DNA of 64,000 nucleotides from Bog-473 sp963753115. Its GTDB lineage: Bacteria > Actinomycetota > Acidimicrobiia > Acidimicrobiales > RAAP-2. Location of the stretch: positions 62,001 to 126,000 of the forward strand of contig CAVWBB010000003.1 of the NCBI GenBank assembly GCA_963753115.1. The letters run 5' to 3'. The translations under genes and the position numbers were made by a program. The notes beneath the pieces were generated by a model. That model did not search any database. It had not been told where the DNA came from and saw only the letters and a list, made by a program, of their open reading frames with translations. This document shows, in pieces, positions 56,000 through 63,865 of this stretch. Every line of letters begins with the position of its first letter. Positions within the stretch are counted from its first letter, which is position 1.

Positions 56000-56191
56000 C
56001 GGAGCGAAGCAGGCAACGGCCAAGAAGGACGGACACAATTTTCGGTCAACTGACGCGATTCTGAGGCAGCACGCTGTCATCCCACTCGTCCGGCTCAAGG
56101 ATCCGTCCCCGATGTCGACACTCCTGTTGTAGTTCCGGCGCTTCCCGAAGCTCGGGGCAAGAGGCTCGGACGTCAGAGGCAGGTGAGGGCC

Positions 56192-57598
56192 ATGGTGACG
56201 GAAGACGAGTGGTCAGGAGAAGTGGCCCGCTCGGCCCGGTTCCGCCTCATTAGCCCTGTCATCGCGATCGGTGCGTTCGCCTTGATCTTCATCCCCTGCA
56301 TGATGGCCGGCCAAGCGTTGGCCTCAGGGATCTATGCCGATCTGGTGTCGGTCGGGATCATCATGACCTTCATGTTCCCCCTGGCCTTCGTGTTGGTGGT
56401 CTTGGGCGAGCGCCAACAGCGCCGAACCGATGAAAAGGTTCGCAGCCTCAATTCAGAGCTGAGCGCCGCGGTCGCCGACGCCGAAAGCTTGAATGCGCAG
56501 CTCAGCAAGGCGATCTCTGATGCGGATCGCCAAGCGGAAATCCGCGACGCCCAGGTACAACGCCAACGCTTCGAGAGTCGCCTGGCCAACGCGTTGGATA
56601 TGGCCGAAGGTGAGCCCGAGGTCATCGAGGTGATCGAACAATCATTCTCCACGGTGCTGCCGGATGCTCCCGTCGAGCTCCTGCTCGCCGACAACAGTCA
56701 CGCGCACCTGCACCGCATGGCAGCAGTGGGACCCAATGGCCAGCCGCCGAGCTGCAGTGTGGATTCACCCGATCGCTGCCCCGCAGCGCGGAGGGCCCAA
56801 GTCCAGGAGTTCGCCGACAGCGACTACCTCGACGCCTGCCCCAAGTTGCGCAATCGCCCTGAGGGCCGGCTGTCCGCTCTCTGTGTACCGGTGTCCATCA
56901 TGGGCCGGACGGTGGGCGTCATCCACGCGACGGGCGAGCCGGGAGCGACTGTCGACGACAACCATGTCGACGACCTGGCGACGCTGGCCAAGCTGGCCGG
57001 GGCCCGCATCGGCCTCCTCAGGGTGATGGCTGAGACGCAGCTCCAGGCTGCGACAGACACGCTCACCGGACTGCTCAACCGACGTTCGTTCTCCGAGCGG
57101 GTAGCCGCTGTGCCTGCACATCTTCACCCGGTGGCGATGACCATGGCTGATCTCGACCACTTCAAGGTACTCAATGACACCTACGGCCACGAGACGGGAG
57201 ATCGTGCACTCCGCCTCTTTGCCCGAGTATTGCGAGACTCGCTGCGCGCCAGTGACGTGGCGTCGCGTTATGGCGGCGAGGAGTTTGCGGTCGCATTTCC
57301 GGACTGCTCGGCTGCGGACGCCGCTCGAGTGCTCGACACCGTAAGAGCCCGACTCGATGCCGCCATAATCGTTGGGGGACTCCCCAAGTTTACGGTGAGC
57401 TTCGGGGTCACCGAGGCTGAGCCCGGCGAAGAACTCGAGGCCGTGTTGCGGAGGGCAGACGATGCTCTTCTGAACGCGAAGCGCGAGGGGCGCGACAAGG
57501 TAGTGCTGCATGATCACGTTGGTGGCAATGCGAAGTCTGACGCCAACGACGCCGCGTCGAGCGAGCGGTACACACGCGACCTCCTTCCTGCAGATTGA
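56192..57598 (+). CDS. Membrane diguanylate cyclase with GAF-like domain
   Basis: A 468-residue diguanylate cyclase that makes c-di-GMP from two GTP. Two membrane helices (about residues 18-40 and 47-70) are followed by a coiled coil with repeated SLNSELSAAVADAESLNAQ, then a GAF-like domain (residues about 120-270) with several Cys (SCSVDSPDRCP, YLDACPKL). The GGDEF domain has MADLDHFKVLNDTYGHETGD and the active-site RYGGEEF. An inhibitory RxxD site (RASD) lies exactly five residues before it, so product inhibition is likely. The ATG at 56192 follows a GAGG site; a GTG at 56183 would add three residues. It has no linked phosphodiesterase nearby. Confidence 0.93.
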   Translation: MVTEDEWSGEVARSARFRLISPVIAIGAFALIFIPCMMAGQALASGIYADLVSVGIIMTFMFPLAFVLVVLGERQQRRTDEKVRSLNSELSAAVADAESLNAQLSKAISDADRQAEIRDAQVQRQRFESRLANALDMAEGEPEVIEVIEQSFSTVLPDAPVELLLADNSHAHLHRMAAVGPNGQPPSCSVDSPDRCPAARRAQVQEFADSDYLDACPKLRNRPEGRLSALCVPVSIMGRTVGVIHATGEPGATVDDNHVDDLATLAKLAGARIGLLRVMAETQLQAATDTLTGLLNRRSFSERVAAVPAHLHPVAMTMADLDHFKVLNDTYGHETGDRALRLFARVLRDSLRASDVASRYGGEEFAVAFPDCSAADAARVLDTVRARLDAAIIVGGLPKFTVSFGVTEAEPGEELEAVLRRADDALLNAKREGRDKVVLHDHVGGNAKSDANDAASSERYTRDLLPAD

Positions 57599-57687
57599 GG
57601 TTTGGTCCGGGCACGCTTTCGGATGGCTTGGGTTGTCCAACAACCTCCCGCGCTTCAATCTGCGCTGGGTTGGCAATGCGTTCTCCG

Positions 57688-58881
57688 TCAGCCGAGCTGC
57701 GAGCCGACCACCGAGACGAACGACACCATCTCTCCGGGGTAACCCCCGAGATTGTGCGTCATGGCCAGGCCGCGGCCGGTGGTGGCGATCTGGCGGTCCG
57801 CCGGAGCCTCTTCGCGCATCTGCAACCAGCACTCGAAGAACATGCGCAGTCCCGAGGCGCCCACCGGGTGCCCGAACGACTTCAACCCGCCGTCGGGGTT
57901 GATCGGCAGTTCGCCGTCGAGGTCGAACGTGCCGGCGAGGACCTCCTTCCAGGCGGTTCCTCGCGGTGCGAAGCCCAGATCCTCCATCAGCACCAGCTCG
58001 GTCGGTGTGAAGCAGTCGTGCACCTCGGCCATGGCCAGCTGTCGTCGCGGGTCGGTGATGCCCGCCTGCGCGTACGCATCGGCCGCCGCCGCCTCGCACT
58101 CGGGGAAGTGGGTGTAGTCGTAGCCGGGGTCGATCAGTCCCGACCCGCTCCCTGCGGCGAACGAGAGCGCCTTGATGTAGATCGGCTTGTCGGTGTACTT
58201 CAGCGCGTCCTCGGCCCGCACCACAATGGCGGCGGCCGCGCCGTCAGCCACTCCGGCGCAATCGAAAACACCCAATGTCCCCGCCAGCCGGGGCGAGCCC
58301 AGCGCCTGCTCCTTGGTGATCTCGCGGCGGAACTGCGCCCGCGGGTTGCGGGCGCCGTTGTGGTGGTTCTTCACCGCAATCGACGCCAGGACGTCCGCCA
58401 TGGTCTCGTCGTCCACGCCATACTTCTGGCCGTAGGCCGGAGCCACCATGGAGAACATGGCGGCCGCGGTCAGCGTTCGGGCTGTCCCATCGCCGGGCGG
58501 GTTCATGGCGTTGAGGCCCTGGAACCCGCTGTCCTTCACCTTCTCCGCGCCGACGGCCATGGCCACGTCGTAGGCGCCCGATGCCACGGCGTAGACCGCG
58601 CCGCGCAGCGCTTCGGACCCGGTGGTGCAGTAGTTCTCCACGCGGGTCACAGGTTTGTTGCGCAACTGCAGGGGCCGTGCCAGCGTGATCCCGCTCATGC
58701 CGCTCTGCGCCGTCCCGAACCAGTAGGCGTCGACGTCCTCCTTGGAGACACCGGCCGAGTCGAACGCCTCGGTGCTGGCGTCGACGATGAGGTCGTCGAG
58801 GCCCTTGTCCCAGAGCTCGGCGAACTTCGTGCAGCCCATGCCGACGATGGCGACCTTGTCGTAAATGCCGTGCGATCCCAT
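57688..58881 (-). CDS. Thiolase family protein (SCP-x-like)
   Basis: A 397-residue thiolase of the SCP-x/lipid-transfer type. The nucleophilic Cys is in VENYCTTGSEALRGA, and other catalytic elements are AEVHDCFTPTELVLME and the C-terminal KSFGHPVGASGLRM with its His-Gly. These proteins cleave or modify acyl-CoAs, and many lack full thiolase activity but act with a DUF35 partner. The upstream gene ends with such a DUF35-like domain, and its stop overlaps the ATG by one base, so the two are translationally coupled. This suggests a lipid or steroid side-chain degradation role, not proven here. Confidence 0.92.
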   Translation of the reverse strand: MGSHGIYDKVAIVGMGCTKFAELWDKGLDDLIVDASTEAFDSAGVSKEDVDAYWFGTAQSGMSGITLARPLQLRNKPVTRVENYCTTGSEALRGAVYAVASGAYDVAMAVGAEKVKDSGFQGLNAMNPPGDGTARTLTAAAMFSMVAPAYGQKYGVDDETMADVLASIAVKNHHNGARNPRAQFRREITKEQALGSPRLAGTLGVFDCAGVADGAAAAIVVRAEDALKYTDKPIYIKALSFAAGSGSGLIDPGYDYTHFPECEAAAADAYAQAGITDPRRQLAMAEVHDCFTPTELVLMEDLGFAPRGTAWKEVLAGTFDLDGELPINPDGGLKSFGHPVGASGLRMFFECWLQMREEAPADRQIATTGRGLAMTHNLGGYPGEMVSFVSVVGSQLG

Positions 58882-60324
58882 CAGGCCTCTCCTCCCGTGC
58901 GCGCTGCTCCATTGCGAACAGGGCGTGCCTTCCAGAAGTAGTCATGTATGCCGTCGGCGCTGAAGAGCCGGCGGAATGTCATCTCGACTCTGCTGCCGGC
59001 GCGGATCTCGTCCGGGTCGGCATCGGTGAGCTCCACCGGGTAGCGGCCGCCCCCGTCGAAGTCCACGACGGCGAACACGATGGGCGGGCTCGGTGAGTAG
59101 GCCAGGCGGTCGATGGTGGATGTGACCACGGTGCCGATGGCGTCGGCCATGGCGATCGCCTCCATGTCGTCGACGGCACCACCTTCCATGGAGACACGCG
59201 AGGGTGGCAGATGGAGAGCACCGGTGCTGCGGTCCTTCGATCCGACGAAGCCGAATTTCCATTCCTCGTTGCGATAGGCGGCTGTGCTCGACACCCGGGC
59301 GGGCTCTGGGCGCCGGGGTGGCTCGGGCTGGAGCTGCCCCCGCCACGCCAGGAACTTGGCGTAGGGGAGTGCGGCGCCATTGGCCACCTGATCGGCCGTC
59401 GGCCGGGCCGGGTGCCATGACGCCAGGGCATCGGTCGTTCGCAGGACAACGGCATCGGCCCCGTCGGCCAGGTGCAGGGTCACGATGATCGTTCCCGCGC
59501 GAGCACCCGAGGCGCTCAAGGACTCCAGTGCGCTGGCGAGGACCAGGAGCGGGTGGGCCGCGCCGCTCTGGCCCACGCTCGATGTGAGGTCGTCGACCAC
59601 CACTGACTCGCCCAGCTTGAGTCTCTTGACCAATCCCGAGACCGCCCGCCCGTGCATGCCCGTGACCACCAGGCGCCCGACGTCGCCGATCTCCAGTCCA
59701 GCCGATTTCAGTGCTCTGACCAGGGCATCTTCTCCCAGCGCCAGGTAGCGGTTCTCCCCGAACCGCTCCTCCCAGAGCTTGGAGGTCCGGTCGCCCGGAG
59801 CTCGCCAGCGGTCGGTGAACTCGTCGCGTCGCCGAGGCCGTCGCCACCAGCTCGGCAAGGACATCAGGCCCTTCCCCGACGAGGGTGGCGGCCCCCGCAT
59901 CCCCGCCGGCCGACTCGTCGCTACTGGTCGGGAGACCGTCCCGCATATCGGCAGCGACGACAAGGGTGGTCCCGCCCCCCCGGAGCGCCGCAATTAGGCA
60001 GCCCACCCCGGAGCGCAGTGCACCACCGAAGTCGTAGGCGCCGACGTCGCCGGGGAGCCGGAGGGCGGCCGCCACCGCAGTGGCGTTCGTCTTGTCGAGA
60101 TAGGCCGGCCGGGAGGTGGCGAACCACAGGGCGTCGGGGGTGTGTCCCGGCGCCGAACGCAGGGCGAGGCGGGCGGCCTCCACCCCGAGTGTGGTGGTGT
60201 CCTCGTCGTGGGACGCCACGGCTCTGCTGCCTTTGCCGCCGCCGCTGCCCATGAAGTCGTTGATATCCGACCGGGCCAGCCTGCGGAAGGGCACGGAGCC
60301 CGCCGCACTGATGATGCCTCGCAC
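58881..60324 (-). CDS. HMG-CoA synthase-like condensing protein fused to a DUF35 OB-fold domain, frame broken
   Basis: A protein of about 480 residues. The N-terminal part (RGIISAAGSVPFRRLARSDI and GVGCLIAALRGGG) resembles the beta-ketoacyl synthase/HMG-CoA synthase fold, with ALRSGVGCLIAALR where an active-site Cys could sit. The C-terminal 120 residues hold a DUF35-type OB-fold (PIVFAVVDFDGGGRYPVELT, ADPDEIRAGSRVEMTFRR); the zinc ribbon usually preceding it is not obvious. One extra base at about 59825 separates VATASATR from EFTDRWRAPGD. The start is a GTG at 60324. It is coupled to the thiolase gene by a TGATG overlap, suggesting the DUF35 domain serves that enzyme. Confidence 0.82.
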
Positions 60325-60409
60325 GGCGAATGAGCCTAACGGGTGGCGGGAGGTCGTCTGACGGGGCGTCAGGTCTCCCCTGAGCGGCCGCAGCGGGCAA
60401 ACTGTCCTC

Positions 60410-61714
60410 ATGGCGGACCTGCCGGACTTGCCGGACCTGCCGATTCGTGGAGGCCCGCGCCCGCTACCCGGGCGCGCCGGAGGGCTGACCGAGCGCGTGG
60501 CCGACGCCGATCGCGATCGCGCAGTCGCTCAACTGCGTGAGCACGTCGTCGATGGCCGGCTCACGCTCGACGAGTTCTCCGAACGCGTCGGACTCGCGCT
60601 CGACGCCCGCACCCGCGGTGACCTCGATGCGGTCATGGTCGACCTCCCCGAGGTCCGTTCGACCGGCCAGCAATTGCCCGAGACGACCTCGACACAGGCC
60701 AAGAAGAAGCGCCGCTGGCACGTGGCGGTGATGAGCGGTCACAGCACCAAGGGCCGCTGGCGCATCAGCGGGAAGACGAACGCCGTCGCCGTCATGGGCG
60801 GATGCGACATGGATCTGCGGCGCGCGGAGATCGAGGGCCCCGAAGTCGAGATCACCGCAGTCGCGTTCTGGGGCGGTATCAACATCATCGTCCCCGAAGG
60901 GTTCGACGTGGAGCTGCAGGGATTCTCGTTCATGGGCGGACGCGAGCTGCGGCTGCGCGACGTGCCCATCGTCCGCGGCTCGCCACGAATCGTGGTGCGC
61001 GGCTTCTCCATCATGGGAGGCATCGTCGTCAAGAGCCGGCCGAACCGGTCGCGCAAACAGCTTGGCCGAGGAGCCAAAGACGAGCTCGGTGCGGCTGACG
61101 CAGTGCCAGATCCCGCCGACCTGGCGGCGTTGGGCCAGGACGTCCGACGCCAGCTGCATGGGCAGCCGGACGGGCCACCGAGCGATCAGCGCCTCCGCCC
61201 GACCGATGGCACCGTCACGATTCTCTTCTGCGACATGGTCGACTACGCAGGCATGACCGAGCGGCTCGGGGACCAGACCTCCCGCGAGATCCTGCGGCAG
61301 CACCACCGCATCGTGCGCGACGCCATCTCCCGCCACGGCGGTCGCGAGATCAGCGTCCAGGGGGACGGCTTCATGGTGGCCTTCGGCGGCGTGGCCCGCG
61401 CCCTGCGCTGTGCCATCGACATCCAGCGTTCCTTCCACGAAGACGCGCCCAGGGTGGACGGCGAGCGCATCGCCGTCCATATCGGCATCCACACGGGTGA
61501 CGCCCTCGACGAGGGCGACGACTATCTCGGGCACACCGTGATCGTGGCCAGCCGGCTGGCCGATGCTGCCGCCGGAGGCGAGATCCTCGTGTCGTCGCTC
61601 TCGGAGCAGCTCGTCCAGGGATCCGGCGAATTCGCCTTCGACGGCCATCGCGAGACGCGCCTCAAGGGGATGGAGCGGCCACAGGTCTCCGCCACACTCG
61701 GCTGGGCACCGTAG
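60410..61714 (+). CDS. DUF1707 - LiaF-like - class III nucleotidyl cyclase fusion
   Basis: A 434-residue cytosolic protein with three parts. Residues 28-80 are a DUF1707 domain (DRDRAVAQLREHVVDGRLTL, DEFSERVGLALDARTRGDL). Residues 105-210 match the C-terminal beta-solenoid of LiaF-like proteins, with repeated GG-containing strands (AVAVMGGCDMDLRRAEI, FWGGINIIVPEGFDVE, FMGGRELRL). Residues 265-434 are a class III adenylate/guanylate cyclase: metal-binding Asp275 in ILFCDMVDYAG and Asp319 in SVQGDGFMVAF. The usual substrate-specifying Lys position is Ser315, and the Asn of the VNxAAR-type motif is replaced in HTVIVASRL. It may therefore be an atypical cyclase or a nucleotide sensor. Confidence 0.88.
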   Translation: MADLPDLPDLPIRGGPRPLPGRAGGLTERVADADRDRAVAQLREHVVDGRLTLDEFSERVGLALDARTRGDLDAVMVDLPEVRSTGQQLPETTSTQAKKKRRWHVAVMSGHSTKGRWRISGKTNAVAVMGGCDMDLRRAEIEGPEVEITAVAFWGGINIIVPEGFDVELQGFSFMGGRELRLRDVPIVRGSPRIVVRGFSIMGGIVVKSRPNRSRKQLGRGAKDELGAADAVPDPADLAALGQDVRRQLHGQPDGPPSDQRLRPTDGTVTILFCDMVDYAGMTERLGDQTSREILRQHHRIVRDAISRHGGREISVQGDGFMVAFGGVARALRCAIDIQRSFHEDAPRVDGERIAVHIGIHTGDALDEGDDYLGHTVIVASRLADAAAGGEILVSSLSEQLVQGSGEFAFDGHRETRLKGMERPQVSATLGWAP

Positions 61715-62149
61715 GCGGGGAACGCAGACCGCTGGGGGCAGCCGGCCGGGGCCCGGCTGGGGATGCGCCGGGCATGAGGGCATCGGCGGCGACGAGGCGG
61801 CGACGACACAGTCCCATGCCGTCCGGCTCCGCGTCGTCGGTGCCGTCACCTAGGTGATTTCAGAAGCGGCCCGGGCTTCGCTCGCCGTGGGGGTCGATGG
61901 CCACCTGTCCTGTCGTGGAGACGCATCATGGGTTATCGAAGAGGGCCTGACTCCGCCCAGAGTGTCTCCGGCACGCTGGGGTCGCACGAGCCTCCTTGGG
62001 GTGTTAACACCCTCGTCAGAGCACCGTTAACACTCGTGGTCGGCACAGGCATCGCCGTCTCGCCACCGCCCGGGCCCGTCATCCGCTTCGTCTCAACCGC
62101 CATGACCCTGCTCGAACCGGCGCCGACATCATGTGCGTTTCGAGGGCGG

Positions 62150-62237
62150 AGACTGGGCCTGGGACCGGGGCTTGGGCTGGGGCTTTGGGGCTAGGGGCTT
62201 GGGGCTGGGGGCTGGGGCTGGCCCTGGGGTCCTGTAT
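62150..62237 (+). repeat. G-rich low-complexity tract with quadruplex potential
   Basis: A run of alternating GGG/GGGG and CT/TT blocks (for example GGGGCTTGGGGCTGGGGG), with more than eight G-tracts of three or more. It could form a G-quadruplex on the plus strand. It is not in a recognised gene. Confidence 0.6.
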
Positions 62238-62810
62238 CTGCGGGCGAACTTCAGAAGCCGGGTGTCGTAGTGGGGAGACCTCCGGACGGAACGTGACGGT
62301 CAATCGGTGACGACGATCTTCTTCCGGCGGCGCTGACGTCTTTGGTTGTTGGATGCCGGGACAGTGAGCCCCGGAAGCGAGGCGCACCTCGTCAGGTCCG
62401 GCGATGCATGGTTTGCTGCGGGATGCCCTCGATGCTTCCGGGGCCGCGTCAGCCCACCGCAAGCTGCGAGACATCCGAGGTCGGCGGTGACCCTGCTCTC
62501 AGGCCGGCACGGGTGTTAACGCCCTCCCAGACTGCGTTAACACAGGCCCTCGCTGGATCCGCGGGCCTGCCGCGAAAGCTGCCGTTCGGGTGGACCCAAG
62601 TCTGCCTCCCGGCGCCCTGCCCCCCACGTTCGCAGTTTCCTGGGTGGCTGGCTCTCGTTGGCCCGAGGAGCCGACCGCTTCGTGTCCGCTCCCCTGAGTC
62701 GGACAGCCCGACACGAGGGCCCCGCCGGGTGCGACTCCCCGGGCCGTGCGCGGTCTGAGCGTGGCCATTCCCCGCAACCACCAGGCTGCCACCATTCTGC
62801 GCCCGCCGTT

Positions 62811-62837
62811 GTAAACACCTGGGATTACTGTTAACAG
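62811..62837. promoter_or_regulatory. Candidate operator immediately upstream of the RHH gene
   Basis: A GTAAACACC element (62811) and the palindrome CTGTTAACAG (62828-62837), whose right edge lies three bases from the RHH start codon and overlaps the likely ribosome-binding site. This placement suggests autoregulation. Confidence 0.5.
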
Positions 62838-62840
62838 GCC

Positions 62841-63185
62841 ATGGCAACGACCAAGTCCACCGTTGTGGGGATCCGTCTCGACCACGACCGCCGCGCATGG
62901 GTCGAGGCCGAAGCAGCACGCCTCGGCGTCTCAATGCGCGGCCTCTTCGAGGGGATGATCGACGAGGCGCGTTCGGGTGAGAAAGCAGAGGCCAACCGGG
63001 CGATTGGCGGGCTGGGTTCCGCCGCCGCCGGCTCCGCAGCCAGTCGCGACGACAGATCGACCGGCGCGACTGAGGGATCGAGTGTCGGTTCCGACACCCG
63101 TGGCCCGACTGGTGTTAACAGTGTCCGTCGTCGTCGGCAGGCGAATCACCGGATTCGTCCTCGTGGACAGATCTTGGAACCGTGA
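62841..63185 (+). CDS. Small ribbon-helix-helix (CopG/Arc-like) DNA-binding protein
   Basis: A 114-residue protein. Residues 5-44 look like a ribbon-helix-helix fold: the strand KSTVVGIRL, then helix A HDRRAWVEAEAARLG, the turn VS and helix B MRGLFEGMIDEARSG. Such proteins are dimeric repressors, antitoxins or partition factors. The remaining 70 residues are rich in Gly, Ser, Arg and Ala and probably disordered; a frame error in this part cannot be excluded. The ATG at 62841 is preceded by AGG inside a GTTAAC palindrome. It is the only gene in the last 2.3 kb. The surrounding GTTAAC sites are likely its binding sites; this is inference. A second GTTAAC site lies within its coding region. Confidence 0.65.
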   Translation: MATTKSTVVGIRLDHDRRAWVEAEAARLGVSMRGLFEGMIDEARSGEKAEANRAIGGLGSAAAGSAASRDDRSTGATEGSSVGSDTRGPTGVNSVRRRRQANHRIRPRGQILEP

Positions 63186-63451
63186 CGGCGTTGCCGGGTG
63201 GACTTATCCGCGAGGCTGCGGCCCTGACGGCGAGCCTGATCGAGTTGGGTGGTCGCTGCGCGGCGAGGCGGCTCGAAAGCTGCGCGTTAACGCGACGTTG
63301 GGGTAACCGCTCGGTGTAAACACCACAGGGTCCCGTGTCACGCGGGGCCCTGAACTTGCTGCATTCCATTCTTGCGAATTGTTTCACGAGGAACACCCGG
63401 TCGCAGCGCCCTTGTCTCTACGCGCGATGGTTCCGTCGGCTCGACGGCGCG

Positions 63452-63477
63452 CTCGCATATTGATCTCGCATATTGAT
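63452..63477. repeat. 13-bp tandem duplication
   Basis: CTCGCATATTGAT occurs twice in direct tandem (63452-63464 and 63465-63477), inside an AT-richer patch. No function can be assigned. Confidence 0.85.
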
Positions 63478-63796
63478 TCGGTCCGCTTGATTCGCTCGGC
63501 GCGAGGGATCTTTCCGGACTTCTCTCGATGCCCACGCTTTGAGGCCCACGTCTGAGATCCACGGCGGTCCTCTGCTGGTGGTCGGTGCGCCGAACTGATT
63601 CCCTCTGATGCTGCTGTCGTCTCGGTCGAGCGCAGAGTGCATTGCGCGTCGCTGCGTCCGTAACGATGGATGTCGCTCCCCGTTTCGCGCTGTTCGATTC
63701 CGAACTGCGGGGAATCTCGGCGTTCTCCCGAGGTACGCATTCGCCGGGGTCCTGATCGTCTTGGAGATCCTGCGCTGCCCGTCCCGCGTGGATCGC

Positions 63797-63865
63797 AAAC
63801 GCCGGCGTCGCAGGGAGATAAACGCCGGCGTCGCAGGAGAAGAAACGTCGGCGTCGCCGGGAGAA
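63797..63865. repeat. Three tandem 23-bp repeats, each with a palindromic core
   Basis: Copies start at 63797, 63820 and 63843. Each begins AAACGCCGGCGTCGC (third copy AAACGTCGGCGTCGC) and ends with a purine-rich GGGAGA-like stretch. The core ACGCCGGCGT is a perfect palindrome in copies one and two. Confidence 0.85.

Larger units (their letters stand above)
61715..62840. other. Long gene-poor region with palindromes and a G-rich tract
   Basis: About 1.1 kb without a convincing gene. It holds a 12-bp palindrome TCACCTAGGTGA (61846-61857), GTTAAC-centred palindromes at 62001-62031 and 62511-62541, and a G-rich tract at 62150-62237. Open frames here are short, lack good ribosome-binding sites and have atypical composition. 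Confidence 0.6.
61999..63324. repeat. Field of GTTAAC-centred palindromic sites
   Basis: Seven exact GTTAAC cores at 62003, 62026, 62515, 62536, 62830, 63114 and 63286, plus GTAAAC variants at 62811 and 63316 and a GGTAACC at 63302. The best copy is a 14-bp palindrome GGGTGTTAACACCC (61999-62012); the consensus is GGTGTTAACACC. Most occur in pairs spaced 19-30 bp. I noticed none earlier in the window, though I could not search exhaustively. Confidence 0.75.

Noticed and set aside
61928..62194. Possible small gene of 88 codons starting ATGGGTTATCG
   Set aside because: The C-terminal part is the G-rich repeat (GLGPGLGLGL), and the frame runs through two GTTAAC sites; no family resemblance.
62449..62934. 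Minus-strand open frame of 161 codons over the palindrome field
   Set aside because: Low-complexity Arg/Gly/Pro translation; it overlaps the better-supported RHH gene start.
63797..63865. CRISPR array
   Set aside because: The three repeats are directly abutting with no spacers, and no cas gene is present.
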